In this document: one piece after another, positions 8,010-15,972 of the stretch
Layout of the letters: the number at the start of each line of letters is the position of its first letter
Position numbering within the stretch: the stretch's first letter is position 1
NCBI GenBank assembly: GCA_016719225.1
Contig: JADKAN010000004.1
Location: forward strand, 248,001 to 312,000
Direction: 5' to 3'
Source: Flavobacteriales bacterium
GTDB taxonomy: Bacteria > Bacteroidota > Bacteroidia > Flavobacteriales_F > PHOS-HE28
DNA length: 64,000 nucleotides
The notes under the pieces: generated by a model
Database searches by the model: none
Told to the model about the DNA's origin: nothing
Seen by the model: the letters and a program-made list of their open reading frames with translations, nothing else
Translations under genes and position numbers: made by a program

Positions 8010-10670
8010 ATGGTACACCGTGAGCTTTTGGGAAAAGCGCGTTTGTTCGTGCTGCGGCATTTCTCCAAGCACATCCCGGCTTGGCTGCGTTTCCATGACC
8101 TGGAGCACACGCTTTCCGTTACACGAACGGCACTGGAGATCGGAAGAGCGTCCGGGCTTTCGGCAAAGGACATGCTATTGGTGGAACTTGCGGCGCTGTT
8201 CCACGATACCGGATATGCCACGGCCTATGCAGGTCACGAATTGGAAAGCGCCAAACTGGCCCGCACTTGGCTTTTGCAGCAAGGAACCACATTGTTGGAG
8301 GCGGAGCGCGTTTCGCGCATGATCCTGGCCACACGCATCACACATAAGCCCAGAAGCGCCGCGCAACGCGTGCTGCGCGATGCGGATTCCGCCAAGGCAG
8401 GGCAAGCCGATTTCATGGAAAAAGGCGCGCGCCTGCGGCTGGAATTGCAGCGTGAATTGGGCAAGGAGATCACCCACATGGCCTGGCTGCGTGAAAACCT
8501 GTCCTACTTGGAGTCGCACCGTTTTTTTACGACATACGGCGAAGAACGCTTCGGACCCCAAAAGCGCGTGAACCTGGAGGAACTGCAACGGGCCGTGGCG
8601 GCCGGCAGGCCCGAAACGGACTTCGTGAACAGCCCGGAACCGTTCATGGACCGTGACCTCAGCTGGCTGGCCTTTAACGCCCGCGTACTGCAAGAGGCAC
8701 AGGATCGCGACGTGCCTTTGTTGGAGCGCTTGAAGTTCGTGGCTATCCATAGCAGCAACCTCGACGAATTCTACCGCGTCCGCGTTAGCCAGTTGCGCGG
8801 CCTGCGGAAATTGGGCAAGCGTGACCGCTCCGCCTTGGACGTGCCACGCGGTAAATTGCTCGCCCAGATCAATCGGACCGCCCTCGCACAACAGGCTGCG
8901 TTGGGCAAGGTCTACCGCAGTGAACTATTACCCGGCCTTCGCAGGAATGGCATCCGCATCTTGGAAGGGAAGGAGCTCGATCCCGCCCAACGCGCTTTCG
9001 CCCTGTCCTATTTCAAGACTTCCGTGGCGCACCTGATGCACCCCGTGGTGTTGCGCGGTGCCACTGTGCCCTTCATGGAGGATCGTAAACTCTACCTCGT
9101 ACTGGATCTGCACCAGCGATCCACAGGCAAAAAAAGGTTGCTTCTGGCCAACGTGCCCGCCAGTGAACTTGGGCGCTTCGTTACCCTGCCCGCAAGCAAA
9201 GGCCGCACCGACCTGATGTACCTTGACGACGCCATCCGCCTGGGAGCGGCACGCCATTTCAAGGGTTGGACATTGAAGGCCGCCCACGCCATCAAGCTTT
9301 CCCGCGATGCGGACCTCTACTTGGAGGACGAATTCACCGAGAATGTCGCTGACAAAGTGCGCCGTAGCCTGCGTAAACGAAGCACCGGCATCCCAGCGCG
9401 TTTCCTTTACGATGGGGCCATGCCGCCCGCCCTGCTGGAACAAGTGAGGCTGGTGTTGAAGCTGAAAAGGTCCGAATTGCTTGAAGGTGGGCGCTACCAC
9501 AACCTGAGCGACCTGATGGACCTCCCCGTAAAAGGGCATCCAAGCCTTCGCTGCCCGCCCATGCCACCGTTACGGCATCCGCGATTGGTGGGGCCGGACC
9601 TGTTCGCGCCCGTGCGCCAAGGCGATGTGCTGCTGCACTTCCCCTACCACCGCTTCGATCCGGTGGTCGAACTGTTGCACCAAGCGGCCAAGGATCCGAA
9701 CGTAAAGCGTATCGCCACCACGTTATACCGTGTTGCGCAAGCCTCGCAGGTATGCGAAGCACTGGTGGATGCGGCCCGCAACGGCAAGCGCGTGGAGGTC
9801 CTGTTGGAGGTGCAAGCCCGCTTCGATGAAGGCAACAACCTGTTGTGGGGCGCTGCGCTGGAACAAGCCGGTGCCAAGGTGATCTATGGTCTGAAGGGCT
9901 ATAAGGTCCATTGTAAACTACTGCTGATCGAACGCATCGAGCGTAAGGTCCTCCGACGCTATGCCTGCCTATCCACGGGCAATTTCAACGAGCGCACCGC
10001 ACTTACCTATTCGGACATTGCGTTGCTCACTGCCCGAAAGGAACTCACGGATGAAACAGCGGCCGTGCTGGACCGTTTGATGCGTGAACAACTACCGCCG
10101 CCAACCCACCTTCTGATCACCTCTCCTTACGGTTTGCGCGGGGCGCTGGAACGTGCCATTGATGCAGAGATCGAGCAGGCCCGCTTGGGTAAACCCGCCT
10201 CCATATTGCTGAAGGTGAACAGCTTGGAAGATCGTCCGCTGATCCGTAAGCTATATGATGCTGACCGTGCCGGGGTGAAGGTGCGTGCCATTATCCGCGG
10301 CATCTGCTGCCTTCGCACACAAGTGCCCGGACACAGCAAACACATCAAAGCGATCAGTATTATTGACCGCTATTTGGAACACGCTCGCGCCTTCGTTTTT
10401 CACAACGCAGGAAAACCCACGCTGCACTTGGCAAGCGCCGATTGGATGGAGCGCAATTTGGACCACCGTGTGGAAACCGCCTTCCCCGTTCTGGACCCCA
10501 TCCTAAAGGCCGAGGTCCTTGCCATGCTGGAGCTCCAGTGGAAAGACCACGTAAAAGCACGTGTGCTGGACCGGGACCAGACCAATGCTTACCGTCGGCT
10601 ACCCCGCGGTAAGGCGGTGCGGGCACAATATGATTGGTATACGTTATTGCGAAAGGCGGGGAAGGGGTGA
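8010..10670 (+). CDS. ppk1: HD-domain / polyphosphate kinase 1 fusion protein
   Basis: 886 residues from the ATG at 8010. Residues 1-150 form an HD phosphohydrolase-like domain with metal ligands in FHDLEHT, LFHDTGY and RDADSA. From about residue 205 the chain is a full polyphosphate kinase 1: FMDRDLSWLAFN and SNLDEFYRVR (N domain), FPYHRFDP, the autophosphorylated-His motif GYKVHCKLLL, STGNFNERTALTYSD, then GICCLR and NLDHRVETAFP in the C2 domain. PPK1 makes inorganic polyphosphate reversibly from ATP. A usual PPK1 is about 700 residues and lacks the HD domain. The fused HD could hydrolyse a nucleotide (for example an alarmone) or polyphosphate ends; that is inference. The frame stays open upstream to 7833, but the extra 59 residues look non-coding. 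Confidence 0.9.
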   Translation: MVHRELLGKARLFVLRHFSKHIPAWLRFHDLEHTLSVTRTALEIGRASGLSAKDMLLVELAALFHDTGYATAYAGHELESAKLARTWLLQQGTTLLEAERVSRMILATRITHKPRSAAQRVLRDADSAKAGQADFMEKGARLRLELQRELGKEITHMAWLRENLSYLESHRFFTTYGEERFGPQKRVNLEELQRAVAAGRPETDFVNSPEPFMDRDLSWLAFNARVLQEAQDRDVPLLERLKFVAIHSSNLDEFYRVRVSQLRGLRKLGKRDRSALDVPRGKLLAQINRTALAQQAALGKVYRSELLPGLRRNGIRILEGKELDPAQRAFALSYFKTSVAHLMHPVVLRGATVPFMEDRKLYLVLDLHQRSTGKKRLLLANVPASELGRFVTLPASKGRTDLMYLDDAIRLGAARHFKGWTLKAAHAIKLSRDADLYLEDEFTENVADKVRRSLRKRSTGIPARFLYDGAMPPALLEQVRLVLKLKRSELLEGGRYHNLSDLMDLPVKGHPSLRCPPMPPLRHPRLVGPDLFAPVRQGDVLLHFPYHRFDPVVELLHQAAKDPNVKRIATTLYRVAQASQVCEALVDAARNGKRVEVLLEVQARFDEGNNLLWGAALEQAGAKVIYGLKGYKVHCKLLLIERIERKVLRRYACLSTGNFNERTALTYSDIALLTARKELTDETAAVLDRLMREQLPPPTHLLITSPYGLRGALERAIDAEIEQARLGKPASILLKVNSLEDRPLIRKLYDADRAGVKVRAIIRGICCLRTQVPGHSKHIKAISIIDRYLEHARAFVFHNAGKPTLHLASADWMERNLDHRVETAFPVLDPILKAEVLAMLELQWKDHVKARVLDRDQTNAYRRLPRGKAVRAQYDWYTLLRKAGKG

Positions 10671-10674
10671 TGTT

Positions 10675-10698
10675 TGATCTTTGAACATCCAAAGATCA
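10675..10698 (+). other. Intercistronic hairpin
   Basis: TGATCTTTG at 10675-10683 pairs with CAAAGATCA at 10690-10698 around a six-base loop. It lies between the PPK1 fusion stop codon and the FAD oxidoreductase start. There is no T run, so it is more likely an RNA-processing or weak attenuation structure than a full terminator. Confidence 0.35.
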
Positions 10699-10722
10699 GA
10701 GCGTTACGCTGGTCAACTCGTT

Positions 10723-11751
10723 ATGCACAAAGTGGTGGACCTATTGATCGCGGGGCACGGCCTGGCCGGTGCGGTGCTGGCGGAAACAGCGCGCCAGCGC
10801 GGGCTTTCCGTGCACGTGTTCGATACTAAGAAGCCGGGCAATGCCTCCACAGTGGCCGCTGGCATGGTGAACCCTTTGGTGTTGCGCCGTTTCGTGCCCA
10901 GTTGGCGGGCTGATGAAATGCTTCCGTTGGCGACCGCTTTTTATGAAGCGTGCGATCAGCATTTTAGTTCCGGCGCATGGCACCCCTTGCCGGTGTTCAA
11001 AATATTTCCATCCCCTGCAGAGGCGAACTTGTGGGAACGGGCCATGGCAAAGGTGGAAAGCGCGCCTTTCATGACAAACGATGATCGGTCCGAGCTGGTC
11101 ACTTCAGGTATTTCCGCACCGCATGGCTTCGGCACCATTCCAAATGCTGCATGGCTGGATGTACTGACGTTCCTATCGGTGCAGCGGGAACACTTGGAGG
11201 CCAAGGATGCATTCAGCTATCGCGAAGTGCGACCGGATGATGTGGAAGGAGCTGGTGCCGGTGTGCGCGTACACGGTAAGGAAGGGCGCTGGTTGGTGCA
11301 TTGCACGGGCCCGTTCAGTGATGTAAAGGGCTTGGTGCCGGTGAAAGGGGAAACGCTACTTGTACGCATTCCGGGGTTGGAGATCGCACATATCCTACAT
11401 CGTGGCGTGTTCCTGCTGCCTTTGGGCGCAGGGCTTTTCCGCGTGGGCTCCACTTTCAAGTGGAGCGATGTGTGGGATGGTCCTTCCGAGGAAGCCCGCA
11501 CCTGGCTGCTGGCACGGGTGGAGGAGCTGGTGAAGCGCCCTGTTGAAATGCTGGGGCAAGAAGCCGGTGTTAGGCCGGCGTCCCGCGATCGACGGCCATT
11601 ACTGGGGCTTGTCGGGCCACACGAAGCACTGTTCAACGGCTTAGGCGCGCGTGGTGTACTGCTCGCCCCATGGAGCGCCGCGCACCTATTGGATCACTTG
11701 TTCAGCGGCCAGCCACTGGACCCCGAAGTGGATCTCCGGCGGTTCGCTTGA
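10723..11751 (+). CDS. FAD-dependent oxidoreductase (D-amino-acid oxidase fold)
   Basis: 342 residues from the ATG at 10723. The N terminus is a dinucleotide-binding fold, LLIAGHGLAGAVLAETARQRG, with the acidic ribose-binding Asp in HVFDTKK. STVAAGMVNPLVLRR is typical of the DAO family and of the MnmC C-terminal-like oxidases. The C terminus has GVRPASRDRRPLLG and FNGLGARGVLLAPWSA, which close the FAD site. It is cytosolic with no signal peptide. The amine substrate is not evident. It follows the PPK1 fusion on the same strand by 52 bases with a hairpin between. Confidence 0.85.
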   Translation: MHKVVDLLIAGHGLAGAVLAETARQRGLSVHVFDTKKPGNASTVAAGMVNPLVLRRFVPSWRADEMLPLATAFYEACDQHFSSGAWHPLPVFKIFPSPAEANLWERAMAKVESAPFMTNDDRSELVTSGISAPHGFGTIPNAAWLDVLTFLSVQREHLEAKDAFSYREVRPDDVEGAGAGVRVHGKEGRWLVHCTGPFSDVKGLVPVKGETLLVRIPGLEIAHILHRGVFLLPLGAGLFRVGSTFKWSDVWDGPSEEARTWLLARVEELVKRPVEMLGQEAGVRPASRDRRPLLGLVGPHEALFNGLGARGVLLAPWSAAHLLDHLFSGQPLDPEVDLRRFA

Positions 11752-11800
11752 AATTCCAATTGGTCGGTACCGGATAGTTGTCAATCCCCCAATATGGGTA

Positions 11801-11831
11801 TTGCGCTCGGCTGCGGGATGTGGTAAAATTG
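11801..11831 (+). promoter_or_regulatory. Putative promoter of the 36-residue membrane protein
   Basis: TTG at 11801-11803, 20 bases, then TAAAATTG at 11824-11831, one mismatch from TAnnTTTG. The region is AT-rich compared with its surroundings. The ATG at 11853 follows 21 bases later. Confidence 0.4.
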
Positions 11832-11852
11832 CAGTAACCCACCCCTGATACC

Positions 11853-11963
11853 ATGGAAAAGCAACAAGAAATAGGCGACGGCGCGATCAAGGCTTCAAGG
11901 ATACTTTCCTTGGTGCTTCTCGTGGTCTGTGCGGCTTTGGCGATCCTGTCCAAGCTGGGCTGA
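11853..11963 (+). CDS. 36-residue single-pass membrane protein
   Basis: A short open frame (MEKQQEIGDGAIKASRILSL followed by a hydrophobic stretch ending ALAILSKLG). Residues about 17-33 form one transmembrane helix. It has its own likely promoter upstream and a strong hairpin terminator six bases after the stop, so it looks like an independent transcription unit. Function is unknown; small one-helix proteins often modulate larger membrane complexes, but nothing here points to a partner. Confidence 0.6.
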   Translation: MEKQQEIGDGAIKASRILSLVLLVVCAALAILSKLG

Positions 11964-11968
11964 ATGCG

Positions 11969-12004
11969 AACGCCCCGGGCATCGCTGTGCGGGCCCGGGG
12001 CGTT
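11969..12004 (+). terminator. Hairpin terminator between convergent genes
   Basis: A 12-bp stem, AACGCCCCGGGC (11969-11980) with GCCCGGGGCGTT (11993-12004), closes a 12-base loop and is followed by ATTTC. It lies between the small membrane protein gene and the convergent lipoprotein gene and may serve both strands. Confidence 0.7.
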
Positions 12005-12020
12005 ATTTCACTGACGGCTC

Positions 12021-12854
12021 TTAACTGCCGAGAAAGTTGAACTCACGCACACCGCTATCATTGAACGGACCCGGTACCGGTTTGCCACTGGCATCCATCA
12101 GTTGCAGGCGCACCGTGTGCTTGCCGAGCTGCAAGCCCTCGATGAAGTAGGCATCCCACTTGTTGATGGTCCAATCTTCGCCGTCGATGGTGGCTTTCAC
12201 ACTGTACCCGTCCTTGTCCAGATCGGTGTTCAATAGGTAGAAGTCCAGCAGGATCTTGTCACCATCGATCTGCTTGTAATCGCCTTTGGGACGGCTGTAG
12301 AAGAGCGTCGGGTCCTTCATCACATCACCTGCTGCCAAAGAATCCTTGCCGGGCATGGTGAATTGCTTCACGACAACGGCGCTGTTGTGCTTGAGGCTTT
12401 CGTGGTAGCTACGGCTCAGGAAGCACAGGGCAACGTTGCGTCCAGGATTCGCCTTTTCCGTGAAGTCGGAAGTGTATTCGGCTTTATAAGGCGCATTGTT
12501 CAGGATGAAGTGGATGTGCTGTCCGTCCTTGCTATTGGCACATCCGCGGGTTGCAGCATCGGGTGTTTGGGCTTTCAGATCGAAGCCGTTCACCTTGAAC
12601 TTGTACATGGCTTCCAGCTTCTTGGCGTTCGGCACCACGGTATCCAGCTTCAGCACGGCATCGGGGAATTGTGTGGCCGGAGGAGCCACGACCAACTTGA
12701 TCGCGCTGTTGGCGGGACCCATGACCGCCTCGCGTACAGTGGGCTTCACTACCACCGTGTCCTTCGCAGGCGGAGGTGCGGCAGGAGGAGCTTCCGGGGT
12801 ACTGCACGCGGCCAGTGTTAAAATGGCGAGGAACGGGATGTTCGTGATCTTCAT
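12021..12854 (-). CDS. Predicted lipoprotein of unknown function
   Basis: 277 residues. The N terminus MKITNIPFLAILTLAACSTP is a lipoprotein signal with lipobox LAAC, Cys at residue 17. A short Ala/Pro-rich linker follows. The folded part looks beta-rich. It contains GQHIHFILNNAPYKAEY and, further on, RSYHESLKHNSAVVVKQF, with His residues that could bind a ligand or metal (inference). The C-terminal segment LGKHTVRLQLMDASGKPVPG resembles a beta-sandwich carbohydrate- or peptide-binding edge. I do not recognise the family with certainty. It lies 14 bases after the biotin carrier gene's ... next gene upstream on the same strand, so the two may be co-transcribed. Confidence 0.7.
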   Translation of the reverse strand: MKITNIPFLAILTLAACSTPEAPPAAPPPAKDTVVVKPTVREAVMGPANSAIKLVVAPPATQFPDAVLKLDTVVPNAKKLEAMYKFKVNGFDLKAQTPDAATRGCANSKDGQHIHFILNNAPYKAEYTSDFTEKANPGRNVALCFLSRSYHESLKHNSAVVVKQFTMPGKDSLAAGDVMKDPTLFYSRPKGDYKQIDGDKILLDFYLLNTDLDKDGYSVKATIDGEDWTINKWDAYFIEGLQLGKHTVRLQLMDASGKPVPGPFNDSGVREFNFLGS

Positions 12855-12868
12855 GGTTCGGTCCGGGG

Positions 12869-13384
12869 TTAGTGTTCGAAGCTCAGCAGCAGTTGCCCCT
12901 TTTCAACCGCCGATCGCTCTAGGGCATGTATTTTTTTCACCACGGCATCACCGGTACTCTTGATGACGTTCTCCATTTTCATGGCCTCCAGGATAAGCAA
13001 GGGGTCGTTCTTTTTCACAGCGTCCCCTTCCTTCACCAGTACCTTAAGGACCAATCCCGGCATGGGGGCCTTTAGCTCCTTAACAACGGTTCCTTTGGCC
13101 TTGTCAAGTCCGAGCGATTGCACCAGTCTGGTGCGCTCGTCCTCCAAGGCGACAGTGTACGTTCCGCCTCCGATGCGCATGCGCACAGTGCCATTCTCCA
13201 CATCTTTCTTCTGCACCAGCACGTTATGCGATCGGCCCTTGTGCATCACGCTGTAAAGACCCGGTCCAGTCCGGCGCACATCCGCTGTGGTTTTGTCCAC
13301 CTGCCAAGCATCACCCCGCTTGGGGCTTTCGAGCTCCAAGGGATTTTTCGCGGCATTCACCGTGGCGAAGAGTTTGGCGCACAT
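12869..13384 (-). CDS. Biotin carboxyl carrier protein subunit of an acyl-CoA carboxylase
   Basis: 171 residues from the ATG at 13384. The C-terminal 75 residues are a biotinyl domain with the biotin-accepting Lys at about 136 in EAMKMEN and the conserved PMPGLV turn. The N-terminal part (about 25-95) resembles the linker found before the biotinyl domain in propionyl/acetyl-CoA carboxylase subunits of Bacteroidota. It carries CO2 between a biotin carboxylase and a carboxyltransferase; neither partner gene is in the window. A longer frame upstream overlaps RNase HI and is rejected. Confidence 0.88.
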   Translation of the reverse strand: MCAKLFATVNAAKNPLELESPKRGDAWQVDKTTADVRRTGPGLYSVMHKGRSHNVLVQKKDVENGTVRMRIGGGTYTVALEDERTRLVQSLGLDKAKGTVVKELKAPMPGLVLKVLVKEGDAVKKNDPLLILEAMKMENVIKSTGDAVVKKIHALERSAVEKGQLLLSFEH

Positions 13385-13455
13385 GCTCTGTGGAATTAAC
13401 AACGGGAGGTGTAAATGGTTCCCGGATGCGGTTGCGACGGGGCGAATATACCCTG

Positions 13456-13917
13456 CTAAATGGCGGCTTGGCTTTCGTACCCCACATCCGGAGGTAATCC
13501 GGGCTGTTCGCGCGCTGCCACCGCGAGCCGGTCGCACAGTTCGTTCAAGGGATGACCGGCGTGCCCCTTGATCCATTGGAATTTCACCCGGTGTTTCGGG
13601 TAGATGGCCAGGAAACGCTTCCAGAGATCGGGGTTCGCCTTTTTGGCGAAATCCTTTTTCACCCATCCGAACACCCAGCCTTTTTCAACGGAATCAACCA
13701 CGTATTTGCTATCGCTGATCACGGTGACCTCGTGACCTTCGCCCTTCAGTGCTTCCAGGGCTACGATCACCGCCAGTAGTTCCATGCGGTTATTGGTAGT
13801 GCGCCGGAACCCACCCCAGAGCTCCCTTCGGTGCGTGCCGGCCTGTAGCACCGCGCCGAAGCCGCCGGGCCCGGGATTCCCGCTGGCCGCGCCGTCGGTA
13901 TGGATGGAGATCTTCAT
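13456..13917 (-). CDS. rnhA: Ribonuclease HI
   Basis: 153 residues, standard size. It shows all catalytic landmarks: Asp8 in HTDGAASGNPG, Glu46 in NRMELLAV, Asp69 in VISDSKYV, and the C-terminal KGHAGHPLNELCDRLA with the last metal-binding Asp. The basic protrusion (WVKKDFAKKANPDLW) used for RNA/DNA hybrid binding is present. It removes RNA from RNA-DNA hybrids in the cytosol. It precedes the biotin carrier gene on the same strand by 71 bases. Confidence 0.96.
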   Translation of the reverse strand: MKISIHTDGAASGNPGPGGFGAVLQAGTHRRELWGGFRRTTNNRMELLAVIVALEALKGEGHEVTVISDSKYVVDSVEKGWVFGWVKKDFAKKANPDLWKRFLAIYPKHRVKFQWIKGHAGHPLNELCDRLAVAAREQPGLPPDVGYESQAAI

Positions 13918-14066
13918 GGACTTTGAGGCGCGGAGATGCAGAGATGCAAAAAGGGTTTTACCGCCACGGCGATATCGCTACGGATGCGCAAGGCCTGAAA
14001 AACGTTCACGTGAATTTCTTGTCGTCCCGTAGCGTCGTAGCGTCGTTGCAATTGGGGTTTAAAGGT

Positions 14067-14663
14067 TCAATTCGGAAAGAGGTACGTAATGTTCCCCGCG
14101 AACAATTTCACGCTGATGGCCAACAGGATAACGCCGAACGCCTTTCGCAGCACGATGAGCCCTACGCGACCGAGCATCCGCTCAATGCGGTTGGTGAGCA
14201 ACAGCACCGTGACCACCACGGCGAGGTTCATCAAGATCGCCACCAAGATCTCTGGACGGGTGAATTCCGCACGCAGTGACAGCACCGTGGTGATGGTGCC
14301 GGAGCCCGCGATAACGGGGAAGGCCAGCGGCACGATGCTGTAGACCTTGGGGTCTTCGCTAAGGCCCGGCGCGGAAGTGTCCTCCTTGAAGAGGCGGATG
14401 CCGAGGGTCATTTCCAAAGCGATGAAGAACAGCACCAGTGAGCCAGCAACGGCGAAAGAGTTCACGTCAATTCCCAAGAAGGACAATATGGTCTCGCCGA
14501 GGTAGAGGAACACGATCATGATGCCCCCGCTGACGATGGTTGCACGGGCGGGATAGATCTTACCCGCCTTTTCCCGTACCTGCAGGATCACAGGGATGCC
14601 GCCGATGATGTCGATCACTGCGAAGAGCACCAAAAACGCTTTGAACACGTGCGCCAATTGCAT
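14067..14663 (-). CDS. MarC-family integral membrane protein
   Basis: 198 residues with six predicted transmembrane helices (for example FKAFLVLFAVIDIIGGIPVI at the start and VILLAISVKLFAGNITYLF at the end). The MarC/YhcE pattern PVIAGSGTITTVLSL is present at about residue 115. The function of the family is not settled; the old link with multiple antibiotic resistance has not held. It sits between purN and rnhA, all on the minus strand. The 149 bases between it and rnhA hold only a short GCGTCGTA-type tandem repeat near 14030-14045. Confidence 0.9.
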   Translation of the reverse strand: MQLAHVFKAFLVLFAVIDIIGGIPVILQVREKAGKIYPARATIVSGGIMIVFLYLGETILSFLGIDVNSFAVAGSLVLFFIALEMTLGIRLFKEDTSAPGLSEDPKVYSIVPLAFPVIAGSGTITTVLSLRAEFTRPEILVAILMNLAVVVTVLLLTNRIERMLGRVGLIVLRKAFGVILLAISVKLFAGNITYLFPN

Positions 14664-14718
14664 GGGGCGAAGGTCGGGTGTTGGCGGCGATCGTTGGGAG
14701 CTGCGCGATGTGCACCGT

Positions 14719-15297
14719 TCACTTTTTTGGGATGATCGTCAACGCCAGTTCTTCAACGACCGCTGGGAAATATGCGTGCTCCAAAGCATGCACGCGAGTT
14801 GCCAATGCTGCTGCATCATCGGCAGGAAGCACCGCGCAGCGGACCTGTTTCAGCACCCGCCCTTCGTCATAGCGCTCGTTCACCAAGTGGATGGTGATGC
14901 CGCTTTCGGCCTCTCCAGCGGCCAGCACGGCTTGATGCACGCGTCCGCCATACATGCCTTTACCGCCGTGCTTCGGTAGGAGCGAGGGGTGGATGTTCAC
15001 GATGGCATCCGGCCATGCACGAACAAATTCCGCAGGCAGCAGGCGCAGAAAACCAGCGAGCACGACCAGGTCGATGCCCATGCCTTCCAACTCACGCTGA
15101 ACCCTGCCTTCGCTGAGGTCCTTGCCAGTGAACAAGTAGCACGGTACGCCCGCTGCCCATGCCCGGTCAACTACGCCGGCGCTGGGCTTGTCACAGGCTA
15201 TCAGCGTCACCTCTACGTCGGGGTGAGCATGGAAACGTTCCATGAGTACTTGAGCGTTCGTGCCCGAACCGGAAGCCAAGATGGCGATGCGTACCAT
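14719..15297 (-). CDS. purN: Phosphoribosylglycinamide formyltransferase
   Basis: 192 residues. MVRIAILASGSGTNAQVL is the nucleotide-binding start, NIHPSLLPKHGGKGMYG contains the catalytic Asn-x-His and folate-site residues, and ITIHLVNERYDEGRVL carries the catalytic Asp. It transfers a formyl group from 10-formyltetrahydrofolate to GAR in purine synthesis. It is divergent from acpP across a 430-bp control region, an arrangement common in Bacteroidota. Confidence 0.96.
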   Translation of the reverse strand: MVRIAILASGSGTNAQVLMERFHAHPDVEVTLIACDKPSAGVVDRAWAAGVPCYLFTGKDLSEGRVQRELEGMGIDLVVLAGFLRLLPAEFVRAWPDAIVNIHPSLLPKHGGKGMYGGRVHQAVLAAGEAESGITIHLVNERYDEGRVLKQVRCAVLPADDAAALATRVHALEHAYFPAVVEELALTIIPKK

Positions 15298-15554
15298 GGC
15301 GCGAAGTTGCGACCTTCCCCACCAACCTGGAAACGGCGATCCAATGCTATCCTTGGAACCTCGTCAGAATAACGCGGGCTGGACGATCTTCTAGCCCTTG
15401 GAAGCGGAGCGTCAGGTATACTGAACAGCTGCTAGAGACCACCCCAGCCGATTTTTGGGCCCGCGCGCTCGGTTGCCGGGCACTGCACCGGAGCACCAAT
15501 GGCACATGCGGATCACACACTATGGATTTTTTATCCACTTGGTCGGTCAGACGC

Positions 15555-15570
15555 GAATGAATATTCATTC
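15555..15570. promoter_or_regulatory. 16-bp perfect palindrome upstream of acpP-fabF, FadR-like operator
   Basis: GAATGAATATTCATTC is a perfect palindrome 65 bases upstream of the -33 box of acpP. It fits the core of the operator I recall for the TetR-type fatty-acid regulator FadR of Bacillus (GAATGAMTANTCATTC). Finding it upstream of fatty-acid synthesis genes makes a fatty-acid-responsive repressor or activator site plausible; the regulator here is unknown. Confidence 0.5.
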
Positions 15571-15634
15571 TATCTGGCATTCAATTGATTACCTGCCATA
15601 TTGCTTGCTGTTATCACGTTGGACGGAAGGCCTG

Positions 15635-15662
15635 TTGAGCACTTGCTTGACCCCTATATTTG
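15635..15662 (+). promoter_or_regulatory. Promoter of the acpP-fabF-rnc operon
   Basis: TTG at 15635-15637, 17 bases, then a perfect TATATTTG (-7 TAnnTTTG) at 15655-15662. The start codon of acpP is 67 bases further, one of the few genes here with a real leader. Confidence 0.65.
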
Positions 15663-15729
15663 ACCCGAAGTCTTGTGCATTTGGAAAATATCATTCCTTT
15701 GCAGCCCAATCACTAAAAACAGCACGGAC

Positions 15730-15966
15730 ATGTCCGACATCAAGTCAAGGGTTATCGCCATCATCGTAGACAAGCTCGGTGTAGACCAGGGCGAGGTCAC
15801 CCCAGAGGCGAGCTTTACGAACGACCTTGGCGCAGACAGCCTGGATACCGTCGAGCTCATCATGGAGTTCGAGAAAGAGTTCAACATCGCCATTCCCGAC
15901 GATCAAGCCGAGAAGATCCAGACCGTGGGTAACGCGGTGGAGTACGTGGAGAAGAACGCCAAGTAA
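15730..15966 (+). CDS. acpP: Acyl carrier protein
   Basis: 78 residues from the ATG at 15730. The phosphopantetheine attachment Ser is residue 37 in GADSLDTVEL. The protein is strongly acidic, as usual. It carries growing acyl chains in type II fatty-acid synthesis. It is the first gene of an operon with fabF (6 bases later), rnc, an IPExxxVDY gene and pyk. Confidence 0.97.
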   Translation: MSDIKSRVIAIIVDKLGVDQGEVTPEASFTNDLGADSLDTVELIMEFEKEFNIAIPDDQAEKIQTVGNAVEYVEKNAK

Positions 15967-15972
15967 GCGCGC

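Larger units (their letters stand above)
15298..15729. promoter_or_regulatory. Divergent purN/acpP control region
   Basis: 432 bases without a convincing gene. The purN side is GC-rich. From about 15520 the DNA turns AT-rich and holds a 16-bp palindrome and the acpP promoter, listed separately. I found no tRNA or riboswitch-like fold here. Confidence 0.5.

Noticed and set aside
13923..14279. Plus-strand 118-codon frame between rnhA and marC
   Set aside because: Most of it is antisense to marC and it has no domain or start-site support.
15347..15580. Minus-strand 77-codon frame in the purN/acpP gap
   Set aside because: It crosses the palindrome and AT-rich control region and has no coding features.
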